In this document: piece by piece, positions 34,087 through 44,679 of the stretch
Layout of the letters: every line of letters starts with the position of its first letter
Numbering within the stretch: position 1 is the stretch's first letter
DNA from: Clitoria ternatea
Taxonomy: Eukaryota > Streptophyta > Magnoliopsida > Fabales > Fabaceae
NCBI GenBank assembly: GCA_037962975.1
Contig: CM075670.1
Coordinates: 87,237,501-87,301,500 of the forward strand
Length of the DNA stretch: 64,000 nt
Reading direction: 5' to 3'
Made by a program: the position numbers and the translations under genes
Notes under the pieces: generated by a model
The model's database searches: none
The model's input: the letters and a program-made list of their open reading frames with translations, nothing else
What the model was told of the DNA's origin: nothing

Positions 34087-35282
34087 AGACACTCAAGCCT
34101 CGCTCGGGCGGAACCAGCGAGCGTTGAGCGAAAAACCCCCAGAATCGAATTTAGTAAAACTCGCCTGGGCGAGACATTCCCGCTTGAGCGAGAAACTTCT
34201 AGTGCCCAGCCTAAATCCATTCGTTCAATAAGGCTTTCTACACTTAAGTTTTCTCTCAGCAAAGCCCCCCAAATCCGACTCCCAACACTCAGGTTGTCAC
34301 TCGGCATAATTCTCCAAAAACCGACTCGAAGCACTCAGGTTCTTACTCAGTAAGGTCATCCTGACTGATCTGTCATTCACTCAATCCTCTACTCGGTAAA
34401 GTTAGTACAGGCCGAGTCCTCCCTCACACAACGTTCACTCGGTAAATCCACTTCTGGTCCGAGACTTCACCCACTCGGTGTTTCACTCGGGAAACTTTCC
34501 AAAAACCGACTCACCCCAGTTTGACCTTTCACTCGGAATTACATTCTAAGACCAACCCATTGTCCGCTCGGCTTTCACTCAGTATTTTGTTACCAATCCG
34601 ACTTCCTCTCTTTCTCACTCAAGTGAAATTATTCCAGGGAATTCCTGGGCAACTCACACCGAGTAACACCAATCGGTGTTCTCCCACTCAGAGATTACAC
34701 AATCAGGACACACCACTCGGAACAAGAACACTGGACTCGGAGATTCCCCATTCGGGACTCCTCAGCCCAAACCATCCCACTCAAGAACCTTCTCACTCGG
34801 GTTATGTACACTTCCTCACTCGGAAAGTTATGACTCAGACCTGGGTCACTCGGAATTCACTCGGAAAATGCACCTCAACCTGACTTATTTACTTAGATTA
34901 TTTTTAGAACTTAAATTCAGGCAATACCTATCCAAGACCTCACCTATTCTCCGTTCACTCATCTCGCTTGAGCGAATTTTAATTCCAAGACCCTTCGCTT
35001 AAGCGGATTTTGTCCAGTATCTAAACACTGATTCTATTGACATGCTCGCTTGAGCGAAATGGCCATTCGCTTGGGCGAAATCAATCCAGTAGCTAATTCC
35101 CTCGCCCTCGCCCGGGCGAGTCTCCATTCGCCTGAGCGAATTCCCTCCAGTGTCTAAACACTGATACTGGGAGAATCTGGCCTAAGCGAAATCCACTTTC
35201 GCCTGAGCGAACATTGCCCAGAGACTAATTTCCCAACAGGTGTGGCTCTCGCTCGGGCGAGAATCTAATTCGCCTGAGCGAA
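34057..35282 (-). repeat. Motif block in the G LTR
   Basis: Roughly fifteen TCGC-YYRR-GCGA-type words in two clusters (34057-34195 and 34960-35282) flank a region rich in TCACTCGG (34270-34875). On the element-sense strand it reads palindromes, CCGAGTGA words, palindromes. The palindrome cores vary almost only by transitions (TTGA, CTGA, TCGG, TTGG, CCGG, TTAA) while the outer GCGA arms are kept. The other LTR carries the same block at 52451-53678. Confidence 0.8.
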
Positions 35283-38184
35283 ACCACCAGGCATTATGCA
35301 GACTTCGAATTTTACCTAACACAACCCACAAAAATTGAACTACCTCTTATTCCATCAGCATGTAGTACATCTAAATTATCATTTAGGTCACTTAAGATTG
35401 ATACTACACCTACATATACTTAAATTCCATTCAACTCTTTAAAATTATACATATGAATCAATTCTTCTTTTCTTCAGCTTTATAAAAGAAATAATCAAAT
35501 ATAGTGCTTCATTCATTCATCAACATATAGAAACATTCTAATATCAACAAATCCTTCCTACATACTGGGGTCACAAATGAAAATGAGATCCACATACAAT
35601 TTCCCATTTTCCTCCATGACCCTCCAAAATCATCTATCATTTAAACTTCCCAAAATACACATTCATCCCATCTCCTGCTACACAAAATAGATATGTTTAC
35701 ATATGATGCCGGCCAAGGCGCTCCCTATACACTAATTACCTCCACAGCCATAAGTATACTGCAAAATGCTTATTCTTCCCATGAATGCCCTGCATCACAA
35801 GTCTAAAATTGACAACATGGGAGAGTGAGTCTACATCCCAAAAGGAATGAATATGATTACCAAGTGATCATGTAAATAAGTATCAACACATGTATACTTT
35901 GCACACCAAGACATTCATCATAACACAATTTTACAGAAAGCACACAAGTATATACATAATCACAACAACTTACAAATGGTATTCATACTTTTATGTTGTC
36001 TTAAATATATTTGTACCACCTCTCACAATCACCATCACCACCTTGGCATACTACCTTCTATATGCAAATGCTATTAACTAATGCATATGCACAAAGGATT
36101 ATTTCAACAATTGCAGATCTGACTGTGGAAATTTCAACATCAACTGTGGGATTCAAGTGTGATCTTTTAACCACACCCCTACTGCAGTAGTAAAATGTGT
36201 ACACATATTCTTTAAATTGCATGCATTCACCAATTGTTTTACTGGTACCGAACCGCATCGCCCATCTTGCAACACCTGGCCATTTTCACCATGACCGCGG
36301 TACAAAACATATCAACGTATGGTGTTGCGGGCCGGCCAGATATCAAATCATGGCGGCTGTGATCATAAAGACCACCGGGGTCACCTGCTCATCAAGAGCC
36401 ACCCCCCACAAGGGTCGGCCACATGCAGCTCCCCGAAGCACTACATGGGCGGCTTCGTGACTTTACACTAAGTCACAGGGGAAAAGTACAACTTGCTCGT
36501 GCACCGAGCCACCCTCCCACTAGGTCGGCCGAGGGAACTCCCCTAATGTTCCACAACGGCGGCTATGCAGTATGCCATGGATGCAAATGCAGATCGTATG
36601 CATTTCTCACTCTATGCATCCTACACATGCCACTCATCATCCAACATCATCACACCATTATCAACAACACCACAAGCTTTTATTAACATCGATTGTTCAC
36701 AATAGTTTTAATCTTTAGGTAGCATTCTTCCTATTCTCAATCTCAACAAACAACATCAACAATCATATCACATTCATGGTAATACAACTTAACATAACAC
36801 ACCATGAATATTCTAAATGCACAAAAGCATGTTGCCACACATATTTATCTACATCACACCACAAGTCATTATTTCTTACAACATTCAAGCAAGGCTAACA
36901 TGCATAACACCATATACCACAATCAACTAACATTCACATTCGTGTATTTAGAATTTAGACTCCTCTCCTACCTCAAGAGAAGAATTCCGATGGATAAGAC
37001 AATCCCGTCTCGTCGTTCGGAATAGGTCCTACATTCACATTCATGTAAAAACCTTAATCAATCAACTACTCAAATTATCAATTCAATTCTATTTAGTCAC
37101 AATCATATTTATAATGTCACAACATGTGTTAAACATGTTGTGGATATCATTTTATTCTCTATTAGGCTTCGGGAATTCCTTCCCATTAAGCCACCATCAT
37201 TAAATTTAAGGATTATAAGACAACCCTATCCCCCAAGCTTCACCAAATTCCTTCCACCATCATTCATATCTTTTAATATCATACATTTCTCCATAAAACA
37301 CATTCTCAAACTAACTTTAACTATTTTCCCCAAACTCCAAGGTTAGGGTTTTCTCCAAAACCCATCCACCTTCATTAATACATCATAAAACTTCACTTCT
37401 CACCATCATTAATGCACCAACAACCCTTTTCCTCCCATAAATACTTGTATTTATGATATCCCATTCTAGGGCATGAGCATTAAATGCTCTAATAAACACC
37501 CATGCACATGCATCTCCTTCCCAAAATCATAATACCCATAATATCAACATAAACCTATCCAAAAATGGTGGGAGAAGCTTACCTCACACCCAAAATGAAT
37601 TGGGTTCAAGAAAGGAAGGGAGGCAGCACGAAAATAAGAGGAAGGAGAAGGAAGAACCCCAAGCTTCCAAGTCCTCTTCAACGAAAAATAGAGAGGAAAA
37701 GAGTCACCACACAAACTCAAGGTTTTTGGGAGAAGAAGAGAGAAGAATGGAGGAAGATAAAGAGAAGAAGAAGTAAAGTATATTTGCTCAAAGCTTCAGC
37801 GGTTTACACGTGAATAGAAGAAGAAAAGCTTGGGCTTTTGGGTTTATTTTAATTCCATCTATTAGAATTCATCATTTTTCTACAAACAGGTTCTTCGTTT
37901 GGGCTCAATCCTTCATCCTAAAATTATTCCGAATGTATATTCGGATTCCCAATATTATTCTCTACAGCCCTGACCAATATTATCTCATTCCGAGATACTT
38001 GGTCTGACACCCATATTTCAACCGGCTCACATTCAGCTTAACCGGTCTCCATAAATTACCAATAATTCCCAAAAATCTTAATTTAGATAAATTCAATTTA
38101 TTGGGACCTTAAACAATTCATATTCAACCTGTCAATATTTATTTCCCTTAATTAATCTTCTATTTTAAAATTCGGGATGTTACA

Positions 38185-38201
38185 TTCCACCCCTCCAAAA
38201 A
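38185..38201 (-). other. Polypurine tract of G
   Basis: On the minus strand TTTTTGGAGGGGTGGAA abuts the LTR start TGTAACATCCCG. Canonical chromovirus PPT. Confidence 0.85.
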
Positions 38202-38204
38202 GAA

Positions 38205-39635
38205 AATTTCGTCCTTGAAATTTAACTTACCGGATTCGAATGCATCGGGATACCGTTCTCTGATGTCATCTTCGCGTTCCCATGTGAACGTTTCAGTATT
38301 TCCATGTTTCTAAGCGACCTCCACCAAAGGTACCAACTTGTTTCGCAATTTCTTCACGGAATGTCCGACAATGCAAATGGAAACAGGAGGAATAGATAGA
38401 TCCTCACGCACCTCAATCTCATCCACAGGAATCACGTGTAGAGGATCATAAACATATTTTCTCAACTGTGACACGTGAAACACGTTGTGTAGATTAGCAA
38501 GATGCGGAGGGAGTGCTATTCGATAAGCAACCTCACCAATCCGCTCCAACACCTCGTAAGGTCCAATAAACCTAGGGCTCAACTTCCCACTCTTCAACGC
38601 CCTTCCAATTCCCTTATCACGTGAGACCTTTAAAAACACATAGTCACCCACTTGAAACTCAAGGGGTTTATGTCTCTTGTCATAATAGCTCTTCTGTCTA
38701 TCCTGAGCAATCTTTATATTCTCTTGTATCTTCTTAATTTGCTTCGTAGGTTCTTGAATAATCTCCGGCCCTAAAGCCAAGTTTTCTCCAACTTCAAGCC
38801 AACATAAGGGAGTTCTACACTTCCTTCCATACAATGCCTCATAAGGTGCCATGCCAATACTGGAATGGAAGCTGTTATTGTATGTAAATTCGATCAATGG
38901 GAGGAATCTCTCCCAACATCCATCGTGTTCAAGAACACAAGCTCTCAACAAATCCTCCAAACTTTGTATAGTTCTCTCCGATTGTCCATCGGTTTGAGGG
39001 TGATAAGCGAAACTAAGCTTCAACTTAGAACCCAACTCATCATGCAAGCGTCCCCAAAAACGAGAAGTGAATCGAGGATCACAGTCGGATATGATGCTGG
39101 ACGGAACACCATGCAGCCTAACAATCTCCTTGATGTATATTTGTGCTAACTTCTCCAAGGAACTCTTCATATTAATGGGCAGAAAGTGGGCATATTTTGT
39201 CAACCGGTCAACAATCATCCATATAGCATCATTTCCAGCACGGGTTCTGGGTAGTCCAGAAATAAAATCCATAGCTATGCTATCCCATTTCCAAACCAGG
39301 ATCTCCAATGGTCTCAAATATCCAGCTGGTCTCTGATGCTCAACCTTCGCCTTTTGACAAACAAGGCAAGATGCTACAAAATTCGCCACATCACGCTTCA
39401 TACCGGGCCACCAGAAATTCTTCTTCAAATCCTAATACATCTTGGTGGAACCAGGGTGAATACTCAATATGCTTTTGTGGGCTTCCTCAAGTACACGTTT
39501 CCTCACATCATCGCTTGAGGGAACATAAATTCGACCCTTCACACGCCAAATGCCATCTTGACCTTCTACTAAGAAGAAATTCTTCCCTTTTTCTTGGGTT
39601 TTCTTCATCTCAATCAAATATTCATCATTGGGTTG
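38205..39635 (-). pseudogene. Element G integrase and chromodomain (nearly intact)
   Basis: The minus-strand frame has stops only at 39432 and 38310. It runs from the zinc-binding HKSILSIHPG and CLVCQKAKVEHQ region through the integrase core, which has all three acids (MDFISGLP, ISDCDPRFTSRFW, DGQSERTIQSLED). The C-terminal SH3-like part (GPYEVLERIGEV, FHVSQLRKYV) follows. A stop at 38310 falls at the start of the chromodomain, where the family has a tryptophan codon. The remaining chromodomain residues (ETFTWEREDDIRE) follow in frame to about 38205. Integrase plus chromodomain would target insertion to chromatin. Each lesion is a single substitution. Confidence 0.88.
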
Positions 39636-40430
39636 TTACGCCTTCACACATTCAAGAAATTCATTTGCAACTTTCAACATTTCCAACACCATTTTCTTGG
39701 AAGTGTAAGTCTCCACGCCCACATTCAAATCTCTAAATTGTTCTATCAACTCCATTTCCTTTGCCATCATCATGGAAACATGAAATAATTTCCGGCTCAA
39801 TGCATCGACAACTACATTCGCCTTACCGGGGTGATACTTCAATTCAAACTCATAGTCTTTTAGGAACTCCATCCACCGTCTTTGGTGCATATTTAACTCC
39901 TTCTGGTCAAACAAATACTTAAGGCTCTTATGATCACTAAAGACCACAAACTTGGAGCCATACAAATAGTGTCGCCACAACTTCAATACAAACACCACTG
40001 CCGCCAATTCAAGATCATGTATGGGATAATTAACCTCATGCGGTCGCAACTGCCTTGACGCATAGGCTATCACACGTTCCTTTTGCATTAACACACATCC
40101 AAGACCAAGCTTAGACGCATCACAATATACCACAAATTCATTCGTCAAATCGGGCAATGCTAACACCGGTGCGATAGTAAGCCTCAACTTCAACTCTTGG
40201 AAACTCTCTTCATATTCACGGGTCCATACAAAAGAGTGATTTTTCCGAGTCAACTTCGTTAGTGGTAAAGCCAAACGGGAAAACCCTTCAATGAATCTCC
40301 GGTAGTAACCAGCAAGACCAAGAAAACTTCTTATCTCCGTCACTGACGTTGGTCTTTCCCAAGCCATCACGGCTTCAACCTTCGACTTATCAACCGCAAC
40401 TCCATCATTTGAAATAACATGTCCAAGGAA
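39636..40430 (-). pseudogene. Element G RNase H
   Basis: Open on the minus strand from about 40427 to the stop at 39636, in the same frame as RT and integrase. The thumb segment [20 protein letters not shown] is followed by RNase H motifs [25 protein letters not shown] and [13 protein letters not shown], then the tether with [17 protein letters not shown]. It degrades the RNA strand during reverse transcription. The catalytic acids appear intact; the flanking stops at 40431 and 39636 prevent a full pol product. Confidence 0.87.
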
Positions 40431-41156
40431 TTAGACCTCAGATAGCCAAAATTCACACTTAGAGAGCTTCGCATACAATTCCTTCTCGCGTAGAATAGTC
40501 AATACAAGACGAAGATGTCTTTCATGCTCTTCATGACTCTTGGAGTACACCAAAATATCATCAATAAACACCACGACGAATTGGTCAAGATATTCATGGA
40601 AGATGTGATTCATGTAGCTCATGAAAATCGCAGGGGCATTCGTCACCCCAAATGGCATCACCACGTACTCATAATGTCCATACCGTGTTCGGAAAGCAGT
40701 TTTCGGAATATCTTCGGCCTTCACCCGAATTTGGTGATATCCAGAACGCAAATCAATCTTTGAAAACACAATAGCACCCTTCAATTGATCCAAAAGATCG
40801 TCAATACGTGGAAGAGGGTATTTATTCTTAATGGTTAGTTTGTTGAGCTGGCGATAATCAACGCACAATCTCATACTCCCATCTTTCTTCTTCACTAACA
40901 ACATAAGAGCACCCCAAGGAGACACACTTGGGCGAATAAACTCCCGTTCAAGTAATTCTTCCACTTGCTTTTTCAACTCAACTAACTCCATAGGAGACAT
41001 CCTATAAGGAGCTCGGGAAACAGGTTCTGCACCCGGAATAAGATCAATAGCAAATTCCACTTCTCGCGGAGGAGGTAATCTAGGAATTTCTTCTAAAAAC
41101 ACATCGGGAAACTCCGAAACAATAGGAACCATCCCCATCAACCAAGCAGAACATCA
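40431..41156 (-). pseudogene. Element G reverse transcriptase
   Basis: Open for 236 codons. [20 protein letters not shown], then [16 protein letters not shown] and [20 protein letters not shown] mark the fingers and palm. [13 protein letters not shown] and the catalytic FIDD (residues 192-195 of this frame) are intact. It ends at a TAA at 40431 just after CEFWLSEV, where the family normally reads through into the thumb. It lies one frameshift away from the protease frame upstream. Confidence 0.88.
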
Positions 41157-41502
41157 TAAGAAGTTGGGAGATACCTTGTACATTAAAATCTTCAGCATTC
41201 GAAGTCGGGAAGATCACCGTCTTGCTATGACAATCCACTAAGACTTTGTTAGCAGATAACTAATCCATGCCTAGAATAATATCCAGATCCTTCATAGGCA
41301 AGCATACGAGGGATGCAACAAATTTCCTACCCCCAAGGTTTATCTCGACGTCCTCACATCGAGTTACCGATCTTAAGCAAGCACCAATCGGTGTAGTCAC
41401 TAATATAGAACCTTTCATTATGCAGACAGGCACCCGCAAGCGCCTCACGCAATCTTCAGAAATAAACGAGTGCGTAGCACCAGAATCATAAATAATATGC
41501 AC
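41157..41502 (-). pseudogene. Element G protease
   Basis: The aspartic protease core YDSGATHSFIS lies near the start, then PIGACLRSVTRCEDVEINL and the DLDIILGMD segment, where a TAG at 41260 replaces the following tryptophan-type codon. The downstream VLVDCHSKTVIF segment is in frame. Would cleave the polyprotein. A frameshift separates it from RT. Confidence 0.83.
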
Positions 41503-41599
41503 CGGAGTGCCAAGGATTTCACACTCACCACGGATAAGATCTTCAGCCTGAGCCGTTTCTTCACCAGTAACTGCAAATACTCCTCCCGTAGCTTGTACT

Positions 41600-42186
41600 T
41601 GATCACCACCATTTCAGTTTCCCTATCTTCCACCACGGCCGATACCTCGACCATTTCTTCCACCGTTGTGATTGCCACCACGGCCACCATTCCGGCCATC
41701 ATTTTGGCCACCACCATTTCCACGTCCACGGCCACCAAAACCTCCACGGTTAGCACCATAGTTCATGCGGTTAGGAGCATCGACATTAGCACCTCTTGCA
41801 TTCATTGGACAATTTGGGCGAATATGCTCAGGTTGGTTGCATTGGAAGCACACAATGTCATCATGAGGGCAATCACGTGCCAAATGGTTGGCACCACATT
41901 TGAAACAAGTTATGCCTTGGACATTTCCGCGACCTTGGTTACCACCACCATAACCGCCTCTAGGAGCACCTCATCCCCTTCGGAAAGAAGAAGAACCACA
42001 TACAAATTGTCTATTATTTTTAAAATTGCCTTTCTTCTTGAAGCTAGAAGATTGGCCCTTCAACTTGTAATCATGCCCCGAATAGCTCCTTAGAGCAACA
42101 TCATTCTCTTCAAAAATTCTGCACTTGTCCACAAGAGTAGGAAAACTCCTAATCTCTTGATGACAAATCGCCTTCTTGATTTCTTG
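41600..42186 (-). pseudogene. Element G gag, 3' part with zinc knuckles
   Basis: Continues gag on the minus strand from the H insertion site (target TCTTG at 42182-42186). Contains a KKKGNFKNNRQF basic linker, a stop near 41972 within a GAPRGGYGGG glycine-rich stretch, then two knuckles: CFKCGANHLARDC, one residue shorter than the usual CX2CX4HX4C, and CFQCNQPEHIRPNC. It ends in a Gly/Arg/Asn-rich tail (41780-41625). The open frames on the opposite strand and in the other minus frame here are shadows of this biased tail. Confidence 0.83.
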
Positions 42187-43827
42187 TGTTAACCAAGTGG
42201 CCTCAATTACTCAAGAGGGGGGGTGAATTGAGTATTAAAAAATTTTCTTTGGAATGCTCTTGAAATTGATTCTTTTGTCACTATGTATATTTAAGATAAT
42301 AAATTAGATAACAAGAAGCAACAAATTATACACAAGACAAACTAATAACTACTTAAAGAGTTTGAATAAAGAATCAATTTAGTTACAAAGCAATTTATAG
42401 GACTTTTAGAAAGATTGATTCAAAAGAAGTGCTTAAGTTCAAGTTCAACAATGTTTATAAAAAAAGGTTTTCAACTTAATGTATCATGCACTTAGTCAAA
42501 TTAATAAAGCAAGGAATTAACCAAACAAATTAAGTGCACAAATTAAATGAGTTTAGGGAAGAAAGATTTGCAAACCGATGTATACGAGTTCCACCACGCC
42601 GGTGTACGTCTCGCCTCTAAGCAACCCACTTAGAGGATTTCCACTATTGTAGATTAGAGATACACTTTGAGCAATTGCAACTTCCTAGTGTCCCACACTC
42701 AAGAATCCAATCCTCACAAGTACAAGGGCACCCCACCCAATCTCTCAATCTCACAATTACAAGGTTGAAACCCAACCCAAAGCTTCTATGAAGTTTAGTG
42801 TTTAAGTGTACAAGGAAACTCTCTCACTAGAGTGGATATACAAGTTTAAAGCTTACACAAGATAGTAACTCTCAAAGAGAGGATATGCAAGTTAAGTACA
42901 CAAATATAATCTTCCCACAAATTAACTCTCAAGAATTATACCAATCAAAGAATAAAGAGAGTAAGTAGAAGAGCAAGAGAATGGAGGAGGAAGAAAGCAA
43001 ATGGAAATGCTTCAAATGCTTGGTGCAAGTTTTGCCTTCAACTCCTTCTCTATTTATAGGCTCCATGAGGCATGGCATGTGTAATATTTAATTCCTTGGG
43101 AGCTTGAAGTGTTAGGCATGTGTGTCTCCATTCAACTTGGCATTCCAATTCCAATAAACCTTTTAGTGTCTCCAAGAGAATATTGCATGTGCATCAAGAA
43201 GCATGTTTGTCCAATATTTAATTTAATTGCATTTTCAATGTAACACATGCATGTGGAGAGGAACAAAGCATCAAGCATTGTCTTGGGTCTTCTAAATTGA
43301 TCCAACCGAAGGGAAACATTCATTCTGCGCATGACTTTATGCTCTGACAGCAACAAGAATCGATTCACATGATTAAACTAGAGAAAAGAATCGATTCATT
43401 TTGTTAAGAAAGCATATCCTGGGCCACTGTCTTCGTGTGAATCGATTCATACATGTAATGAATCGATTCATGCTGGCAAAAATGCATTCCTGGGTCCTAA
43501 AAACCGTATGAATCGATTCATTCTCCTTTGCCTTGCATAATGAATCGATTCATGCACCTGTTGCATGAAATTGGACACTTTGTTTTATCCTTTTTGATAT
43601 TTGATGAGTCTTGGCTCCAATCCTTTGATTCTTGGCACATTTGTTGATCATTTGCACTTGTGTTAAGCTTCTTTAAATCCCTTTAACATAAGTCCTTGAT
43701 TGTTCATCAAAATTAAACATCAACCAATTTAAATTCCACATCAAACATAATTAATTGCTTGATAACATCCTTGATACTTCTCCATTTGTTGTGTCATTAT
43801 CAAAACCTACATCAACATAAAAATACA
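42187..43827 (-). repeat. 3' LTR of element H
   Basis: TGTTAACCAAGTGG to AAAAATACA, 1641 bp. I count 7 substitutions and no indels against 49590-51230. Contains the TATA-equivalent at 43050-43058 and the palindrome cluster at 43357-43551. Confidence 0.95.
43357..43551. promoter_or_regulatory. Six GAATCGATTC palindromes in the H U3
   Basis: Copies at 43357, 43388, 43439, 43460, 43510 and 43542, the last four being the 12-bp perfect palindrome TGAATCGATTCA. They lie 300-500 bp upstream of H's TATA box in element sense, an enhancer-like position. All six are kept in the other LTR (50760-50954). A seventh lies outside the LTR at 44233-44242. A binding-site role is inference. Confidence 0.75.
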
Positions 43828-44105
43828 TTCTCCCCCTTTTTGATGATGACAACAAATGTTTGTCTCTTGGGATGTTAGTATCATAACAATTCATATATAT
43901 TTCAAGAAAGACTCCCCCTTTGACATGCAATTTGTTATCATTATGTTTATGACTTTAGAGGCACAAGTTATAAAGAGAATATTTAATATAAAAGGTCTCT
44001 CTCCCCCTTAATAAGGTCTCTCCCCCTTAATATATTCTTTCCCTCTTAATCATATATTTCTCTCCCCCTTTAAATGTATGTATTTCTCTCCCCCTTTGGC
44101 ATCAT
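43828..44105 (-). other. H polypurine tract and repeated PPT-like tracts
   Basis: The true PPT abuts the LTR (43828-43841; minus strand AAAAAGGGGGAGAA). Further AAGGGGGAG-type tracts occur at about 43910, 44000, 44019, 44071 and 44093, mostly with GAGAGA tails. This gives six purine blocks in 280 bp. Confidence 0.75.
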
Positions 44106-44679
44106 CAAAAAGATTTCCTTATTTGATAAACATATACAACTTAAAGGTAGATGCATACATTTTGAAGTAAGATGACAATGCAACATACATCATGAAATCA
44201 TTCAAAGCATATAGGCACATAATGTCTCATGGGAATCGATTCATCTAGCTATTTTTACGCGAGTTTGAAGAATCATGTTACTAGACGGTTGTTTTGTGAG
44301 GGATATATACAATGATTTAAATTTTGCAAGTTGCCAATGATTTTGTTGCACTAGAAAGTCAAGAAAATCAAAGGTCATTTGCCATTTATTTTTGAGAACC
44401 ATGTTGTATATAGGAGATTATCTTTGTGTCAAAATATGTTTGAAATAAATGGGGACTCCACGGAGTCTTTAAATAAGACAAGAGATTTGTAGAGCATTAA
44501 GTTGATTATTGGAAATGTAAGTATAAATTTTTCTTAAAAAAATTTGTATGTATATCATAAAGTAAGGTATTATGTTCAAGAAAATGAAAATTTTATGAAA
44601 AAGATGAGTTTGAAATCTTCAAGTTAAAGATTTACAAAATTTTGTTCAAAAAATAAGAAAGTGTGATAAAATAAATCAA
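44106..44679 (-). other. H 3' non-coding region
   Basis: AT-rich, between the PPT-like cluster and the pol stop. No env-like or other open frame of note. Confidence 0.7.

Larger units (their letters stand above)
33735..38184 (-). repeat. 3' LTR of element G (4450 bp)
   Basis: TGGGACACCCC to GGATGTTACA, near-identical in length to the other copy (52129-54596 plus 61680-63660). Carries the motif block at 34057-35282, a GC-richer segment (36236-36560) resembling C's LTR, and a GA-rich stretch (37565-37780) on the plus strand. Many short open frames occur in both copies but none has a recognisable domain. One locus, 34057-34086, is inverted relative to the partner LTR. Confidence 0.92.

Noticed and set aside
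34057..35282. Repeated palindromes resembling a CRISPR array
   Set aside because: Spacing is irregular, repeats are only about 12 bp with variable cores, the host is a plant nuclear genome and there are no cas genes.
36197..36686. Paired 87-codon frames repeated at 61697-62162
   Set aside because: Both copies lie in the G LTRs at equivalent positions; the frames are kept because the LTRs are near-identical, not because of a protein.
41445..42093. Val/Met/Glu-rich minus frame and Thr/Ser/Ile-rich plus frame
   Set aside because: Both are shadows of the glycine/arginine-rich tail and knuckle region of G gag.
43132..43368. 78-codon minus frame repeated at 50535-50771
   Set aside because: Lies in the U3 of both H LTRs; duplicated with the LTR and without a domain.
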